Source: Kiritimatiellia bacterium
Lineage (GTDB): Bacteria > Verrucomicrobiota > Kiritimatiellia > RFP12 > UBA1067
Reading direction: 5' to 3'
NCBI GenBank assembly: GCA_024405255.1
Contig: JAKSOY010000071.1
Coordinates: 1-18,831, forward strand
DNA: 18,831 nt
The position numbers and the translations under genes were made by a program. The notes below the pieces were generated by a model that saw only the letters and a list, made by a program, of their open reading frames with translations, did not search any database and was not told where the DNA came from. Below are positions 1-9,000 of this stretch, piece by piece (position 1 is the first letter of the stretch; every line of letters begins with the position of its first letter).

Positions 1-855
1 GTGCTGGCCGAAGTCGAAGTGCTCGGCGCCGCGTGCGACGCGCTGCGTCGGATGGGGTTGACGAATGCGGACTTCCGCGTGCACGTCTCGAACCGCGCGC
101 TTCTCTCGGAGCTTCTCGCGGCGAGCGGAATTCCGGCGGATCTGCACGCGCAGGTGTTCCTGGCGCTCGACAAGCGCGGCAAGATGCCGGATGAGGAAAT
201 CGCGGCGATGCTGCGCGACGGCGGTGTGGATGCGGATGGCGTCAAGGCCACGTTCGCGATCATGGACCTCAAGACGCTCGACGAAGCGGAGAAGCTGGCG
301 GGCGAAGGGTCGCCGGCGGTGGCGAATCTGCGCGAGCTCTTTCGTCTCGCGGAACTCGCGGGTTTCGCCGAGTGCCTGATGTTCGACATCTCGGTGATCC
401 GCGGGTTGAGCTACTACACGGGCATCGTCTTCGAGTGCTTCGACACGCAGCGCGAATTCCGTGCGATCTTCGGCGGCGGGCGCTATGACAACCTGCTCAC
501 GACGATTGGCGGACAGCCCGCCACGGCCGTGGGCCTCGGTTTTGGCGACGTGGTGGTGACGGAGCTGCTGAAGGCGCGTCTGGGTGAAGACGCGGCGGCG
601 CCGAAGAAGGGCGTCTACGTGGGCTGGATGTTCCCCGAACAGCGGGATGCGGCATTGGCGCTGGCGGCTAAGCTGCGCGCGGCGGGCGAGTGCGTGAATC
701 TCGCGCTGCGCAAGGCGAAGCCGAAGCAGTTCTTCTCGCGGGCGGGTGCGAGCTCGTGCGCGAAGGCCGTGTTCCTGGGTCCGGACGATGTCGCGGCGGG
801 ACAGGCCAAGATGAAGGACCTCCTCACGCGCGAGGAGTCGGTGATCACCCTCTAA
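1..855 (+). CDS. hisS: Histidine--tRNA ligase, C-terminal part (5' end outside window)
   Basis: Class II aminoacyl-tRNA synthetase that charges tRNA-His with histidine in the cytoplasm. The 284 codons visible lack roughly the first 150 residues of a normal 420-450 residue enzyme, including motifs 1 and 2, so the GTG at base 1 is an internal codon and not the start. Seen in the sequence: the HisRS histidine-binding signature RGLSYYTG (visible residues 134-141), the GGGRYDNL block (158-165) and a motif-3-like segment ATAVGLGFGD (about 174-183). A compact anticodon-binding domain follows from about residue 205 to the end. The frame ends in TAA and the next gene starts 3 bases later, which suggests cotranscription. 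Family assignment is secure; only the N-terminus is missing. Confidence 0.95.
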   Translation: MLAEVEVLGAACDALRRMGLTNADFRVHVSNRALLSELLAASGIPADLHAQVFLALDKRGKMPDEEIAAMLRDGGVDADGVKATFAIMDLKTLDEAEKLAGEGSPAVANLRELFRLAELAGFAECLMFDISVIRGLSYYTGIVFECFDTQREFRAIFGGGRYDNLLTTIGGQPATAVGLGFGDVVVTELLKARLGEDAAAPKKGVYVGWMFPEQRDAALALAAKLRAAGECVNLALRKAKPKQFFSRAGASSCAKAVFLGPDDVAAGQAKMKDLLTREESVITL

Positions 856-858
856 CGG

Positions 859-1977
859 ATGTGTGCTGTGAAGAGACAAACGAGACTGTTGCTGTTGGCT
901 CTTGCCGCCGCCTGTTGCTGGGCGGCGGTGGCGGAGAGTCCGTCCAGCGCGATTCTGCGGTTGCTGAATTCGCGCTCGTCGGGTTCGCCCCGCGCCTATG
1001 CGTCGGCGGCGGAAGATGTCGCCGAACAGGCGCGGCAGGGGAAAGCGGTCTATGCGTTTGTCCTCGGTTTGATTTCACGCGAAAAGGATGCACCGCCGGC
1101 GGCGCGTCTTGATCCGGCGACGCGGACGCGCTATCTGGACGAGAACCGTCCGCTTCTGCGCAGTATCGCGCTCAAGCACAACAACTCGATGGCGCTCTAT
1201 CTGCTGGCGCTTGATTCCGGCGATACGAATCTGCTGCATCGCGCGGCGGATGCGGGGAATGTGCAGGCGCAGAACGCCTGGGGCAAGTTCCTGTTCACGC
1301 AGGCGCTGTCCAATCCGCAGGCGACCTCGAACGAGGTCGAACAGGCGCTGCGGGTCTCACAGAGCTATTTCAGCAAGTCGGCCGGCGCGGGCGATCCGAA
1401 CGGACTCTACAACCTCGGCATGTGCTACTGGCGCGGTCTCGGCGTCGCGCAAGACGACCAGAAGGCGTTCGACTGCCTGCGCGCGGCCGCGGAGAAGGGC
1501 CACCCCGAGGCGATCAACAACATCGGCGGATTCTTCCGCGACGGCGTCTTCGTCGAGCGCGACCTCGAGATGTCCGCCAAGTGGTTCGAGAAGTCCGCCA
1601 GCTACGAAAACGCCTACGGACAGTTCAACTATGCGCTCGCGCTCCGGCGGGGCGAGGGCGTCAAGAAGGACGAGAAAAAGGCGGTCAAGTATCTTGAAAA
1701 GGCGGCGGACAACGGATGCGCGGAAGCCGTCAACACATTGGGCGTAGCGCTGTGGAAGGGCGAAGGCATCGCGAAGGACGAGAAGCGTGCGTTCAACCTC
1801 TTCCTGCGGGCGGCGATGGACGGCTATCCGCCGGCGATGGAGAATGTCTCCACCTGCTACGAACGGGGTGAAGGCGTGCGGGTCGACGAAGAGAAGTCGT
1901 TGATCTGGAAGATGCGTTCGCGTGCGGCGCGTGGTGATCGCGGGGCGCAGGAGTGGTTGCGCAGCAAGGGAATTTGA
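859..1977 (+). CDS. Exported Sel1-repeat (TPR-like) protein
   Basis: A 372-residue protein beginning with a positively charged segment and a hydrophobic stretch (LLLLALAAACCWAAVA, about residues 9-24), consistent with Sec export; the cysteine pair in it is not a good lipobox. From about residue 128 onward there are at least five Sel1-type repeats of about 36 residues, with the pattern A..LG..Y..G.GV..D..KA..W...AA. Clear examples lie near residues 176-210, 211-247, 248-284, 285-320 and 321-357. Sel1 repeats are alpha/alpha solenoids that bind other proteins, so an adaptor role in the periplasm or envelope is likely, but the partner is unknown. It lies 3 bases after hisS and 19 bases before ilvB. 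There is no strong Shine-Dalgarno; GTG at 868 is a possible alternative start. Confidence 0.85.
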   Translation: MCAVKRQTRLLLLALAAACCWAAVAESPSSAILRLLNSRSSGSPRAYASAAEDVAEQARQGKAVYAFVLGLISREKDAPPAARLDPATRTRYLDENRPLLRSIALKHNNSMALYLLALDSGDTNLLHRAADAGNVQAQNAWGKFLFTQALSNPQATSNEVEQALRVSQSYFSKSAGAGDPNGLYNLGMCYWRGLGVAQDDQKAFDCLRAAAEKGHPEAINNIGGFFRDGVFVERDLEMSAKWFEKSASYENAYGQFNYALALRRGEGVKKDEKKAVKYLEKAADNGCAEAVNTLGVALWKGEGIAKDEKRAFNLFLRAAMDGYPPAMENVSTCYERGEGVRVDEEKSLIWKMRSRAARGDRGAQEWLRSKGI

Positions 1978-1996
1978 GAAGACAAGGTAGAATGAG

Positions 1997-3730
1997 ATGA
2001 AGAAAAAACTCGAAAAGACGGGTGCGCAGACATTGGTGGATGCACTGGCGAAGGCCGGTACGGAGGTCCTGTTCGGATATCCGGGCGGTACGGTGCTGGA
2101 CATCTTCAACTGTCTGCCCGAGGCGCCGTTCCAGTTTGTGCTCGGACGGCATGAACAGGGCAGCGTGCACATGGCCGACGGCTATGCGCGCGCCACGGGC
2201 AAGCCGGGCGTCGTCCTCGTTACTTCGGGTCCAGGTGCCACGAACACGATTACGGGCCTCGCCACGGCCAATATGGACGGCGTGCCGCTCGTGTGCATTA
2301 CGGGCCAGGTTTCGCTCAAGCAGATCGGCACCGATGCGTTCCAGGAAGCGGATATGACGGGCATTTGCCGCGCCGTCACGAAGCACAGTTTCCTCCTGCA
2401 GAGCGCGGATGAGATCCCGGAAGTCGTTGCGGAGGCCTTTTACATCGCAACCCACGGCAAGCCGGGGCCGGTCGTCATCGACGTGCCGAAGAACGTGCAG
2501 CAGGCGCTCACGACGGCGGAGTATCCCGAACGCGTGTCGCTGCGGGCGTATCATCCGGAATCCTCGGCGACGGCAAGTCAGCTGTCGCGTTTCGCGAAGC
2601 TGATCAACGAGGCCGAACGCCCCGTCATCTATGCCGGCGGCGGTGTGATTGCGTCCGGTGCGACGAAAGACGTGGCGCAGCTGGCGCGGCGCGCGCAGAT
2701 CCCTGTGGCGACGACGCTGATGGGGCTGGGCGCGTTTCCCGAGACGGATCCGCTTTCGTTGCGGATGGCGGGCATGCATGGAACGGCGGCCGCGAACTAT
2801 GCGGTCAACTCGGCGGACCTCATCATTGCGCTGGGCGCGCGCTTCTCGGATCGTGTGACGGGCAAGCTGTCGGCGTATGCGAAGAAGGCGAAGATCGTGC
2901 ATGTGGACTGCGATCCGGCTTCCATCGGCAAGAACGTGCGTGTGGCGCTGGGTATTGTGGCGGACGTCAAGGACGTGATCACCACGGTGCTGTCGCGTGT
3001 GAAGCCGGCGACGCATGAACCGTGGCTGGCGCAGATCGAGCAGTGGAAGAAGGAACGTCCGATGACGTATCGGATCCAGCACCCGAATGTGATTATGCCG
3101 CAGCAGGTGCTGGAGACGATCGACCGTGTGACGAACGGCGAGGCGATTCTCGCAACGGACGTCGGTCAGCATCAGATGTGGGCGGCGCAGTATTTCCGCC
3201 ACACGCATCATCGCCACTTCCTCAGTTCGGGCGGCATGGGTACGATGGGATATGGCATTCCGGCGGCCATCGGCGCGGCCATCGGCAAGCCCGACCACAA
3301 GGTCGTGGCCGTGTGCGGCGACGGTGGCGCGCAGATGACGTTCGAAGAGCTCGTGGTGGCCGTCGAACACAAGTTGCCTGTGACGTTCGTGGTTCTCAAC
3401 AACGGGTGCCTCGGCATGGTGCGCCAGTGGCAGGAGCTCTTCTACGGCAAGCGCTACGCGGGTTCGATCCTCACGGTCAAGGGACGCCTCGCGAACGAGC
3501 GCCTCGAGCAGGATCTGAAGTACGACTACCTGCCGGACTTCATCAAGCTCGCCGAGGCGCATGGCGCCGAGACGTATCGCGTGATCGATCCGGCGAAACT
3601 CGAGTCGACGATCAAGAAGGCCGTGCGCAGTGAAAAGACAACCTTCGTGGAGGTCATCGTCGAACCGCGTGCGAACGTGTTCCCGATGCAGCCAGGCGGG
3701 AAACCTGTCGAAGAGATGATCTTCGGATAA
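1997..3730 (+). CDS. ilvB: Acetolactate synthase, large (catalytic) subunit
   Basis: Thiamine-diphosphate enzyme that joins two pyruvates, or pyruvate and 2-oxobutyrate, in the first common step of valine, leucine and isoleucine synthesis. The 577 residues match the usual family length. Visible motifs: FGYPGG (26-31), the catalytic glutamate E53 in RHEQGSVHMADGYAR, the FAD/substrate-side QIGTDAFQE segment (109-117), and the ThDP/Mg motif GDG (441-443) ending in NN (468-469). These are followed by MVRQWQ with the active-site tryptophan W478. The start ATG has an AAGGT-type site 8-12 bases upstream. No regulatory small subunit (ilvN/ilvH) lies beside it, unlike many ilvBN operons; it may be elsewhere. 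Other ThDP decarboxylases are unlikely given the full motif set. Confidence 0.95.
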   Translation: MKKKLEKTGAQTLVDALAKAGTEVLFGYPGGTVLDIFNCLPEAPFQFVLGRHEQGSVHMADGYARATGKPGVVLVTSGPGATNTITGLATANMDGVPLVCITGQVSLKQIGTDAFQEADMTGICRAVTKHSFLLQSADEIPEVVAEAFYIATHGKPGPVVIDVPKNVQQALTTAEYPERVSLRAYHPESSATASQLSRFAKLINEAERPVIYAGGGVIASGATKDVAQLARRAQIPVATTLMGLGAFPETDPLSLRMAGMHGTAAANYAVNSADLIIALGARFSDRVTGKLSAYAKKAKIVHVDCDPASIGKNVRVALGIVADVKDVITTVLSRVKPATHEPWLAQIEQWKKERPMTYRIQHPNVIMPQQVLETIDRVTNGEAILATDVGQHQMWAAQYFRHTHHRHFLSSGGMGTMGYGIPAAIGAAIGKPDHKVVAVCGDGGAQMTFEELVVAVEHKLPVTFVVLNNGCLGMVRQWQELFYGKRYAGSILTVKGRLANERLEQDLKYDYLPDFIKLAEAHGAETYRVIDPAKLESTIKKAVRSEKTTFVEVIVEPRANVFPMQPGGKPVEEMIFG

Positions 3731-3751
3731 GTTCCGAAAGGAATCGTGACG

Positions 3752-4843
3752 ATGAGAAGACGAGGTCTGAGAGCGGCGGTTGCGCTGGTCGTGGGCCTCG
3801 TTTCCTTTTGGGTGGCCGGAGCCGAGGCGATCCCCGAAAAAGGGAAGGCGCAGATCGATCGCGCGGTTGAGAACGGCTTGCGCTTCCTCGCGGGGGCGTT
3901 GCGTCCGGACGGGACGTTCGAGGGGCGTGACGGACGAAGCGCGGCGCTGCCGGCGCTTGCGGGCATGGCGTTTCTTTCGCGCGGCAACGTGCCCGGCCGT
4001 GGTCCCTACGGCGACATTCTGAACCGCACGATCGATTCGGTGCTCGAGAAGGCGGATCTGCGCGAAGACGCGCCGTATCGGGGCTACTTCGGCCAGGCGG
4101 AGAACGGTCGCATGTATGCGCATACGATCGCGACGCTCTTTCTCAGCGAATGTTCGGGCATGGTCGACGCACAGCGCCAGGCGCGCATCGATGCGGTGCT
4201 GCCGCTGGCCGTACGGGTGATTCTTGATGCGCAGCGTGCGCCGAAGGATAATCCGGACCACCTTGGCGGGTGGCGTTATCATCCCAATTCCAAGGACTCC
4301 GATCTTTCCTGCAGCGGCTGGGCGTTGATGGCGCTTCGGAGTGCGCGTCTGAATGGCGCCAGCGTACCGCCCGAGGCGATCGAGCAGGCCGTGCTGTTCA
4401 TCAAGCGGACACGGCGAGAGAAGGACGGGGCGTTCAGCTACCAGGGCAATCGGGGACAGTATGCCGAGACGCTGACGGGTGCGGGCATTCTCTGTCTTGA
4501 GCTGTGCGGACGCCACTTGGCGCCGGAGAATCTGGCGGCGGCGCGATTCGTGCGCGAGACCTATTCGAAGAAACTCGTGCCCGACAACGGCGGGTATGTG
4601 TTTTACGGACTCTACTATACGGCGCAGGGACTTTTCCACATCGGGGGCGCGACCTGGAAGGAATTCTATGCCTGGCTGGCCGAGACGTGGATTCCCCAGC
4701 AGCACGCCGATGGTTCGTGGGTGAATGCCCGTAACGGCAACGAAAGCAATTCGGTCTATGCGACCGCGATGCTCGTCTTGGCATTGACGGTGCCCGATCG
4801 CCAGCTGCCGATCTACCAGCGTGACGAAACAGTTGATTTGTGA
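3752..4843 (+). CDS. Exported prenyltransferase/squalene-cyclase-repeat-like protein
   Basis: A 363-residue protein with an N-terminal signal peptide (RRR, then a hydrophobic core, then AGAEA near residue 26). The mature part consists of alpha/alpha-barrel repeats of the prenyltransferase/squalene oxidase class. Examples are GLRFLAGALRPDGTF near residue 40, LDAQR..LGGWRYHP near 160-180, and QQHADGSWVN..SVYATAMLVLAL near 320-350, which resembles a QW motif. The DxDD acid motif of true squalene-hopene cyclases is not seen, so cyclase activity should not be assumed; similar proteins are common and uncharacterised in PVC bacteria. I chose ATG 3752 because AGGA at 3739-3742 is well spaced for it; GTG 3746 would sit too close. 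It lies 21 bases after ilvB. Confidence 0.72.
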   Translation: MRRRGLRAAVALVVGLVSFWVAGAEAIPEKGKAQIDRAVENGLRFLAGALRPDGTFEGRDGRSAALPALAGMAFLSRGNVPGRGPYGDILNRTIDSVLEKADLREDAPYRGYFGQAENGRMYAHTIATLFLSECSGMVDAQRQARIDAVLPLAVRVILDAQRAPKDNPDHLGGWRYHPNSKDSDLSCSGWALMALRSARLNGASVPPEAIEQAVLFIKRTRREKDGAFSYQGNRGQYAETLTGAGILCLELCGRHLAPENLAAARFVRETYSKKLVPDNGGYVFYGLYYTAQGLFHIGGATWKEFYAWLAETWIPQQHADGSWVNARNGNESNSVYATAMLVLALTVPDRQLPIYQRDETVDL

Positions 4844-4871
4844 GTTTTCAAATAATGAAAGAGAGATGAAA

Positions 4872-5960
4872 ATGAACGGCATGAAGTCGCTGAAGAGGTT
4901 GTCCGCTCAAACGTTGTTGCTGATGGGAGGATTGATGGCGGGAGGGGTGGCCCTGGGGGCGAAACCCGTTGCCGAACCGCCGCCGACGGACGGGATTTGT
5001 CCGGAGAAGATGCAGGCGATTTTCGACGAGGTGAAAACGCCGTTCAAATACGGGATGATCCTCGTACCGTCGCCCGGGGAGAAGTACGACAATCCTGTCG
5101 TCTACCGTCATCGCGATGCCTGGTATATGCTCTATATCCGCTATGACGGCAGGGGCTACGAAACGCATCTCGCGAAATCGACCGATCTCCTTCACTGGGA
5201 GAAGAAGGGCCTTGTGCTGAGTCGGGGCGAGAAGGGAACGTGGGATGCCGAACAGTCCGATGGTTTCCCGATGCTCCTTGACACGACCTGGGGAGGTTCC
5301 AACGAGCTGAAGACCTACGACAACCGCTATTGGCTCATGTACATCGGTGGCGCGAAACCGGGCTACGAAACGGATCCGCTGTCGACGGGTGTCGCCTACA
5401 CGGACGATCCGTCCGTGCCGAAGTCGTGGGTGCGCTGGAAAAAGAACCCCGTGCTTTCGCCGATGGATCCCGATGTGCGTCCCTTTGAAAAGGTGACGCT
5501 CTACAAGCACTTCGCGGTGGAGGATCCCACGCGGGCGCTCGGCGGCCGTTTCGTCGATTTCTACAACGGCAAGAACGTCCGTGCCGAGGAACAGGTGGGC
5601 ATCGCCGTTTCGGACGACATGGTCACCTGGCGCCGTTACGGTGCTGACGCTGTCATCACCGATGCGCGCGTGGGCGATCCGATGCTCCAGCGCATCGGCG
5701 ATGTGTGGGTGATGTTCTACTATTGCTACGGACGTACCTGCAAGGGGGCCTTTGATACGTTCGCCTGTTCGCGCGATCTGGTCCACTGGACCAAATGGCA
5801 GGGCGAACCTCTTCTCAAGCCGAGCGAACCGTGGGATTCGGTCCATGCCCACAAACCGTGGGTGATCAAGCACAACGGCGTGGTCTACCACTTCTACAAT
5901 GCCGTGGGCAATCGCGGTCGCGGTCTCGCGCTCGCCACCTCGGTCAAGCTCGACCGTTAA
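4872..5960 (+). CDS. Exported five-bladed beta-propeller glycosidase-like protein (GH43/GH32/GH130-like)
   Basis: A 362-residue protein with a signal peptide (core LLLMGGLMAGGVALGA, residues 15-30). The mature part shows blade-like repeats typical of five-bladed propeller glycosidases: DNPVVYRHRDAWYMLYIRYDG (from residue 73), the strand signature STDLLHWEKKG (103-113), AVEDPTRALGGRFVDFYNG, SDDMVTWRRYG, VGDPMLQRIGDVWVMFYY, SRDLVHWTKW and HKPWVIKHNGVVYHFYNAVG. The repeated (S)xDxxxW pattern and acidic residues at strand starts are what GH43, GH32 and GH130 proteins show, but I cannot settle the family or substrate. Plant or host glycan processing is inference. ATG 4872 is preferred because AAAGAGAG (4858-4865) is spaced for it; ATG 4866 is the alternative. 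Confidence 0.7.
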   Translation: MNGMKSLKRLSAQTLLLMGGLMAGGVALGAKPVAEPPPTDGICPEKMQAIFDEVKTPFKYGMILVPSPGEKYDNPVVYRHRDAWYMLYIRYDGRGYETHLAKSTDLLHWEKKGLVLSRGEKGTWDAEQSDGFPMLLDTTWGGSNELKTYDNRYWLMYIGGAKPGYETDPLSTGVAYTDDPSVPKSWVRWKKNPVLSPMDPDVRPFEKVTLYKHFAVEDPTRALGGRFVDFYNGKNVRAEEQVGIAVSDDMVTWRRYGADAVITDARVGDPMLQRIGDVWVMFYYCYGRTCKGAFDTFACSRDLVHWTKWQGEPLLKPSEPWDSVHAHKPWVIKHNGVVYHFYNAVGNRGRGLALATSVKLDR

Positions 5961-5961
5961 T

Positions 5962-5997
5962 GCGGCTTTCGCCGCCCCGTCGTGGACGTATTCGTCC
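5962..5997 (+). other. Two small hairpins in the gap before the haem/SUMF1 gene
   Basis: The 72-base gap contains two perfect 5-bp hairpins with 4-base loops: GCGGC/GCCGC (5962-5966 with 5971-5975) and GGACG/CGTCC (5984-5988 with 5993-5997). There is no T-tract after either, so a classical intrinsic terminator is not supported. An AGGGAG ribosome-binding site follows at 6017-6022, ten bases before the next ATG. Confidence 0.35.
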
Positions 5998-6032
5998 GAA
6001 CTTTGATTGGTTGAATAGGGAGTCGTCTCGCC

Positions 6033-9000
6033 ATGGCCACGCAGACAGGAAATGATTTTAAGACCCCATTCCCTCGGACTCGCTTTCTCGCGGGTTGGGG
6101 TGCGTTGAAATGGTGTTTCCTTTTCGCCGTTTCGCTTTCCGGCATCGTCGGCGCGGGGCGGGTGGTGGAGTCTCCTTTGTTGCGCGGCGGCGACCCGGCG
6201 GTGGCGATGTCCGTCGATGTGACGGGCGAGAAGGAGATTCTGCTCACGGCGACTGTCGGCCCCGACAATTCCGACTACGATCAGGCCATTTGGGCGGAAC
6301 CGCAGTTCGTGCTCGCCGACGGCACGTGGGTGGACGCAACGAAGTTGTCCGTTCCCTATGCGACGGTGGGTTGGGGTTCGTTCCAGGTCAACCAGGCGCC
6401 GTGGGTGAAGGGACGCATTGTCACGCTGGGATCGTCGGACTTCGCCCGCTACTTCGCCGCACACGCGCCTTCCGTGTTCTCGCTCGCGGTTCCCGCGCAT
6501 GCGGTCCGCTTCGAGGCGAAGGTGGGCCTCACGAAGCTCAACGGCGTTGGCAGCTCCGTCTTCCGCGTCGAGACGGGCGTAGGGGCGGCGGTGGCACGCG
6601 CCCGGCAGGCGGCCGCCACGGCGGCGAAGACGATTCCGTCTCTTGGACATTTGCTTGCACATCGAAAGAGCCAGATCGCGGCCGCGCAGTGGAACGATCT
6701 CGCCCGGCGTTTCGTGTCCGCAACGAATGCCTGCGCGGCGGTGGACGCCGATTCGGCAGACGGACGGGCCGCGTATTCCCCCAATGTCCTTGACGCGGCG
6801 GTGCAGGCGGGGAAAGAACTTGATCGCATCAAGCGTGCATTGATGATCGACCTCAATCCGGCGCTCGCCTTCGACCAGCTGCTCTTCATCCGCCGCAAGA
6901 ACCGGCGCAGTTTCCTGCCGTGCAACTGGCAGAGCAATTCGATGCTGCCGAAGGACGGCCATGCCAACGAACTCTGTCTGCTCGATGTGAAGGGACCCGA
7001 GGCCGGCCGCACGAAGGTCGTCTATACCCCGCCGAACGGACAGCCCATCGCCGATGTGGAATTGCATTGGAACGCCGATCGTCTTCTCTTTTCCGGCATC
7101 GGCACCTCGAACGCCTGGCACGTTCTCGAGCTCGACCTCGCCTCGAAGAAGGTGCGGCAGGTCACGCCCCCGAATGCGCCCGACGTCAACTGCTACGACG
7201 CCTGCTACGTACCCGACGGCCACATCATCTTCACCTGCACGGCGCTCAAGTATGCCGTACCCTGCGTCTGGGGCTCGACGCCCGTCGCGAACCTCTTCCG
7301 CGCGTGGGCGGACGGTTCGGGGATGGAACTCCTCGCGAACGACCAGGAGCATGCGTGGTGTCCCGAAGTGATGCCCGACGGCCGTGTGATGTACCTGCGC
7401 TGGGAATACACCGACATCCCCCACGCCCACGCCCGCATCCTCTTCACCTGCAATCCCGACGGCACGAACCAGCGTGCCTTCTACGGCAGCAATTCCTTCT
7501 GGCCGAACAGCATGTTCTACGCGCGTCCGATCCCCGGCAAGCCCACGCAGTTCGTCGCGGTGCTCACGGGCCACCACGGCCTTCGCCGCGAGGGGCAGCT
7601 CGGCCTCTTCGACGTGACACGCGGCACCGAGGAGGGCGAGGGTGCGATCCAGCTTCTCCCGGGCTACGGCAAGAAGGTCGATCCCATCGTGCGCGACCGG
7701 CTCTACAGCGGCACCTGGCCGATGAATCTGCATCCGTATCCGCTCGACGACACGACCTTCCTCGTGGCGCGGCGCAACGAGGGCGAGGCGCGCTACTCGC
7801 TCTACCTCATCGACCGCTTCGACAACGAAATCTGCCTCCTCCGCGAGGCGGACCACGATCTCTGCGAACCCGTGCCGCTGATGAAAACGCCCGTGCCGCA
7901 TCCGCAGCCGGACCGCATCGACCCCGCGCGCAAAGACGCCCAGATCTACGTGGCCGACATCTACGAAGGTCCCGGCCTGAAGGCGATTCCGCGCGGTACC
8001 GTGAAGTCGCTCCGCGTCTACACCTACACGTTCGGCTTCCATAACGAAGGCGGCGTCTTCGGTGTCATCGGACTCGACGGTCCGTGGGACATGCGCCGCA
8101 TCTTGGGGACAGTCCCCGTGAATGCCGACGGCAGCGTCTATTTCCGCGTCCCCGCGAATACGCCCATCGCCGTCCAGCCGCTCGACGCCGAGGGACAGGC
8201 CCTGCAGGTGATGCGCAGCTGGTTCACGGCGCGTCCGGGCGAGTACCTCTCCTGCGCGGGCTGCCACGAGAAGCAGGCGTTCGTGGCGCGAACGCCGCGC
8301 GCAGCCGCGAACATGAAGCTGGAAGAGATCCAGTCCTGGCGAGGTCCCACCCGCAACTACGAGTTCCTGCGCGAAGTGCAGCCGGTGCTCGACGCCTTCT
8401 GCGTGCGGTGCCATCACGATGCCGATCCGGCGGACCGCGAGATGTTCGGCGATCACCGGTGGAAGCCCGATCTTCGTCCGACGAAACTCACCGGTTGGCA
8501 CACCGCCGCACCGGGTGCGCCGAATTGGATGGCGGCGGGCGGACACTTCACGCGCTCGTATTTCAATCTCGTGCGCTATGTGCGCCATCCGGGCCTTGAG
8601 AGCGACATCCACCTCTTCGAACCGATGGAGTGGCACGCCGAAACGACGGAACTCATGATGATTCTCGACAAGGGCCACCACGGGGTGACGCTTTCGGCCG
8701 AGGCGCGCGACCGGCTGGTGACCTGGATCGACCTCAATGCGCCGTTCCACGGACGGTGGCAGACCGTCGTGGGCGAGGCTGCGAAAGGACGCGAGGCGTT
8801 GCGCGAACGACGTCGCGAGCAGTATGCCGGGCTCAAGGAGAACCACGAAAAGATCGAGACGCCGCCGGTGAAGCTCACGGCGTCGCCGCCGCGCGCGCCG
8901 CTTCCGTCCCTGCCGCCGCTGACCGTTGCGGGCTGGCCGTTCGATCCGGCCGCGAAACGGTCCGCCCCCGCGGCGCCGCTCGTACTTGCATCGGGTGTGG

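Noticed and set aside
1793..4882. 1029-codon open frame on the - strand
   Set aside because: It lies opposite ilvB and its neighbour, is rich in Arg/His without recognisable motifs, and is the expected mirror of GC-rich codon usage on the + strand.
8105..8117. GGGGACAGTCCCC palindrome inside the haem/SUMF1 gene, identical to the core of the REP-like element at 13034-13046
   Set aside because: It encodes part of LGTVPV, a block I know to be conserved in this protein family, so the identity is probably chance and not an insertion.
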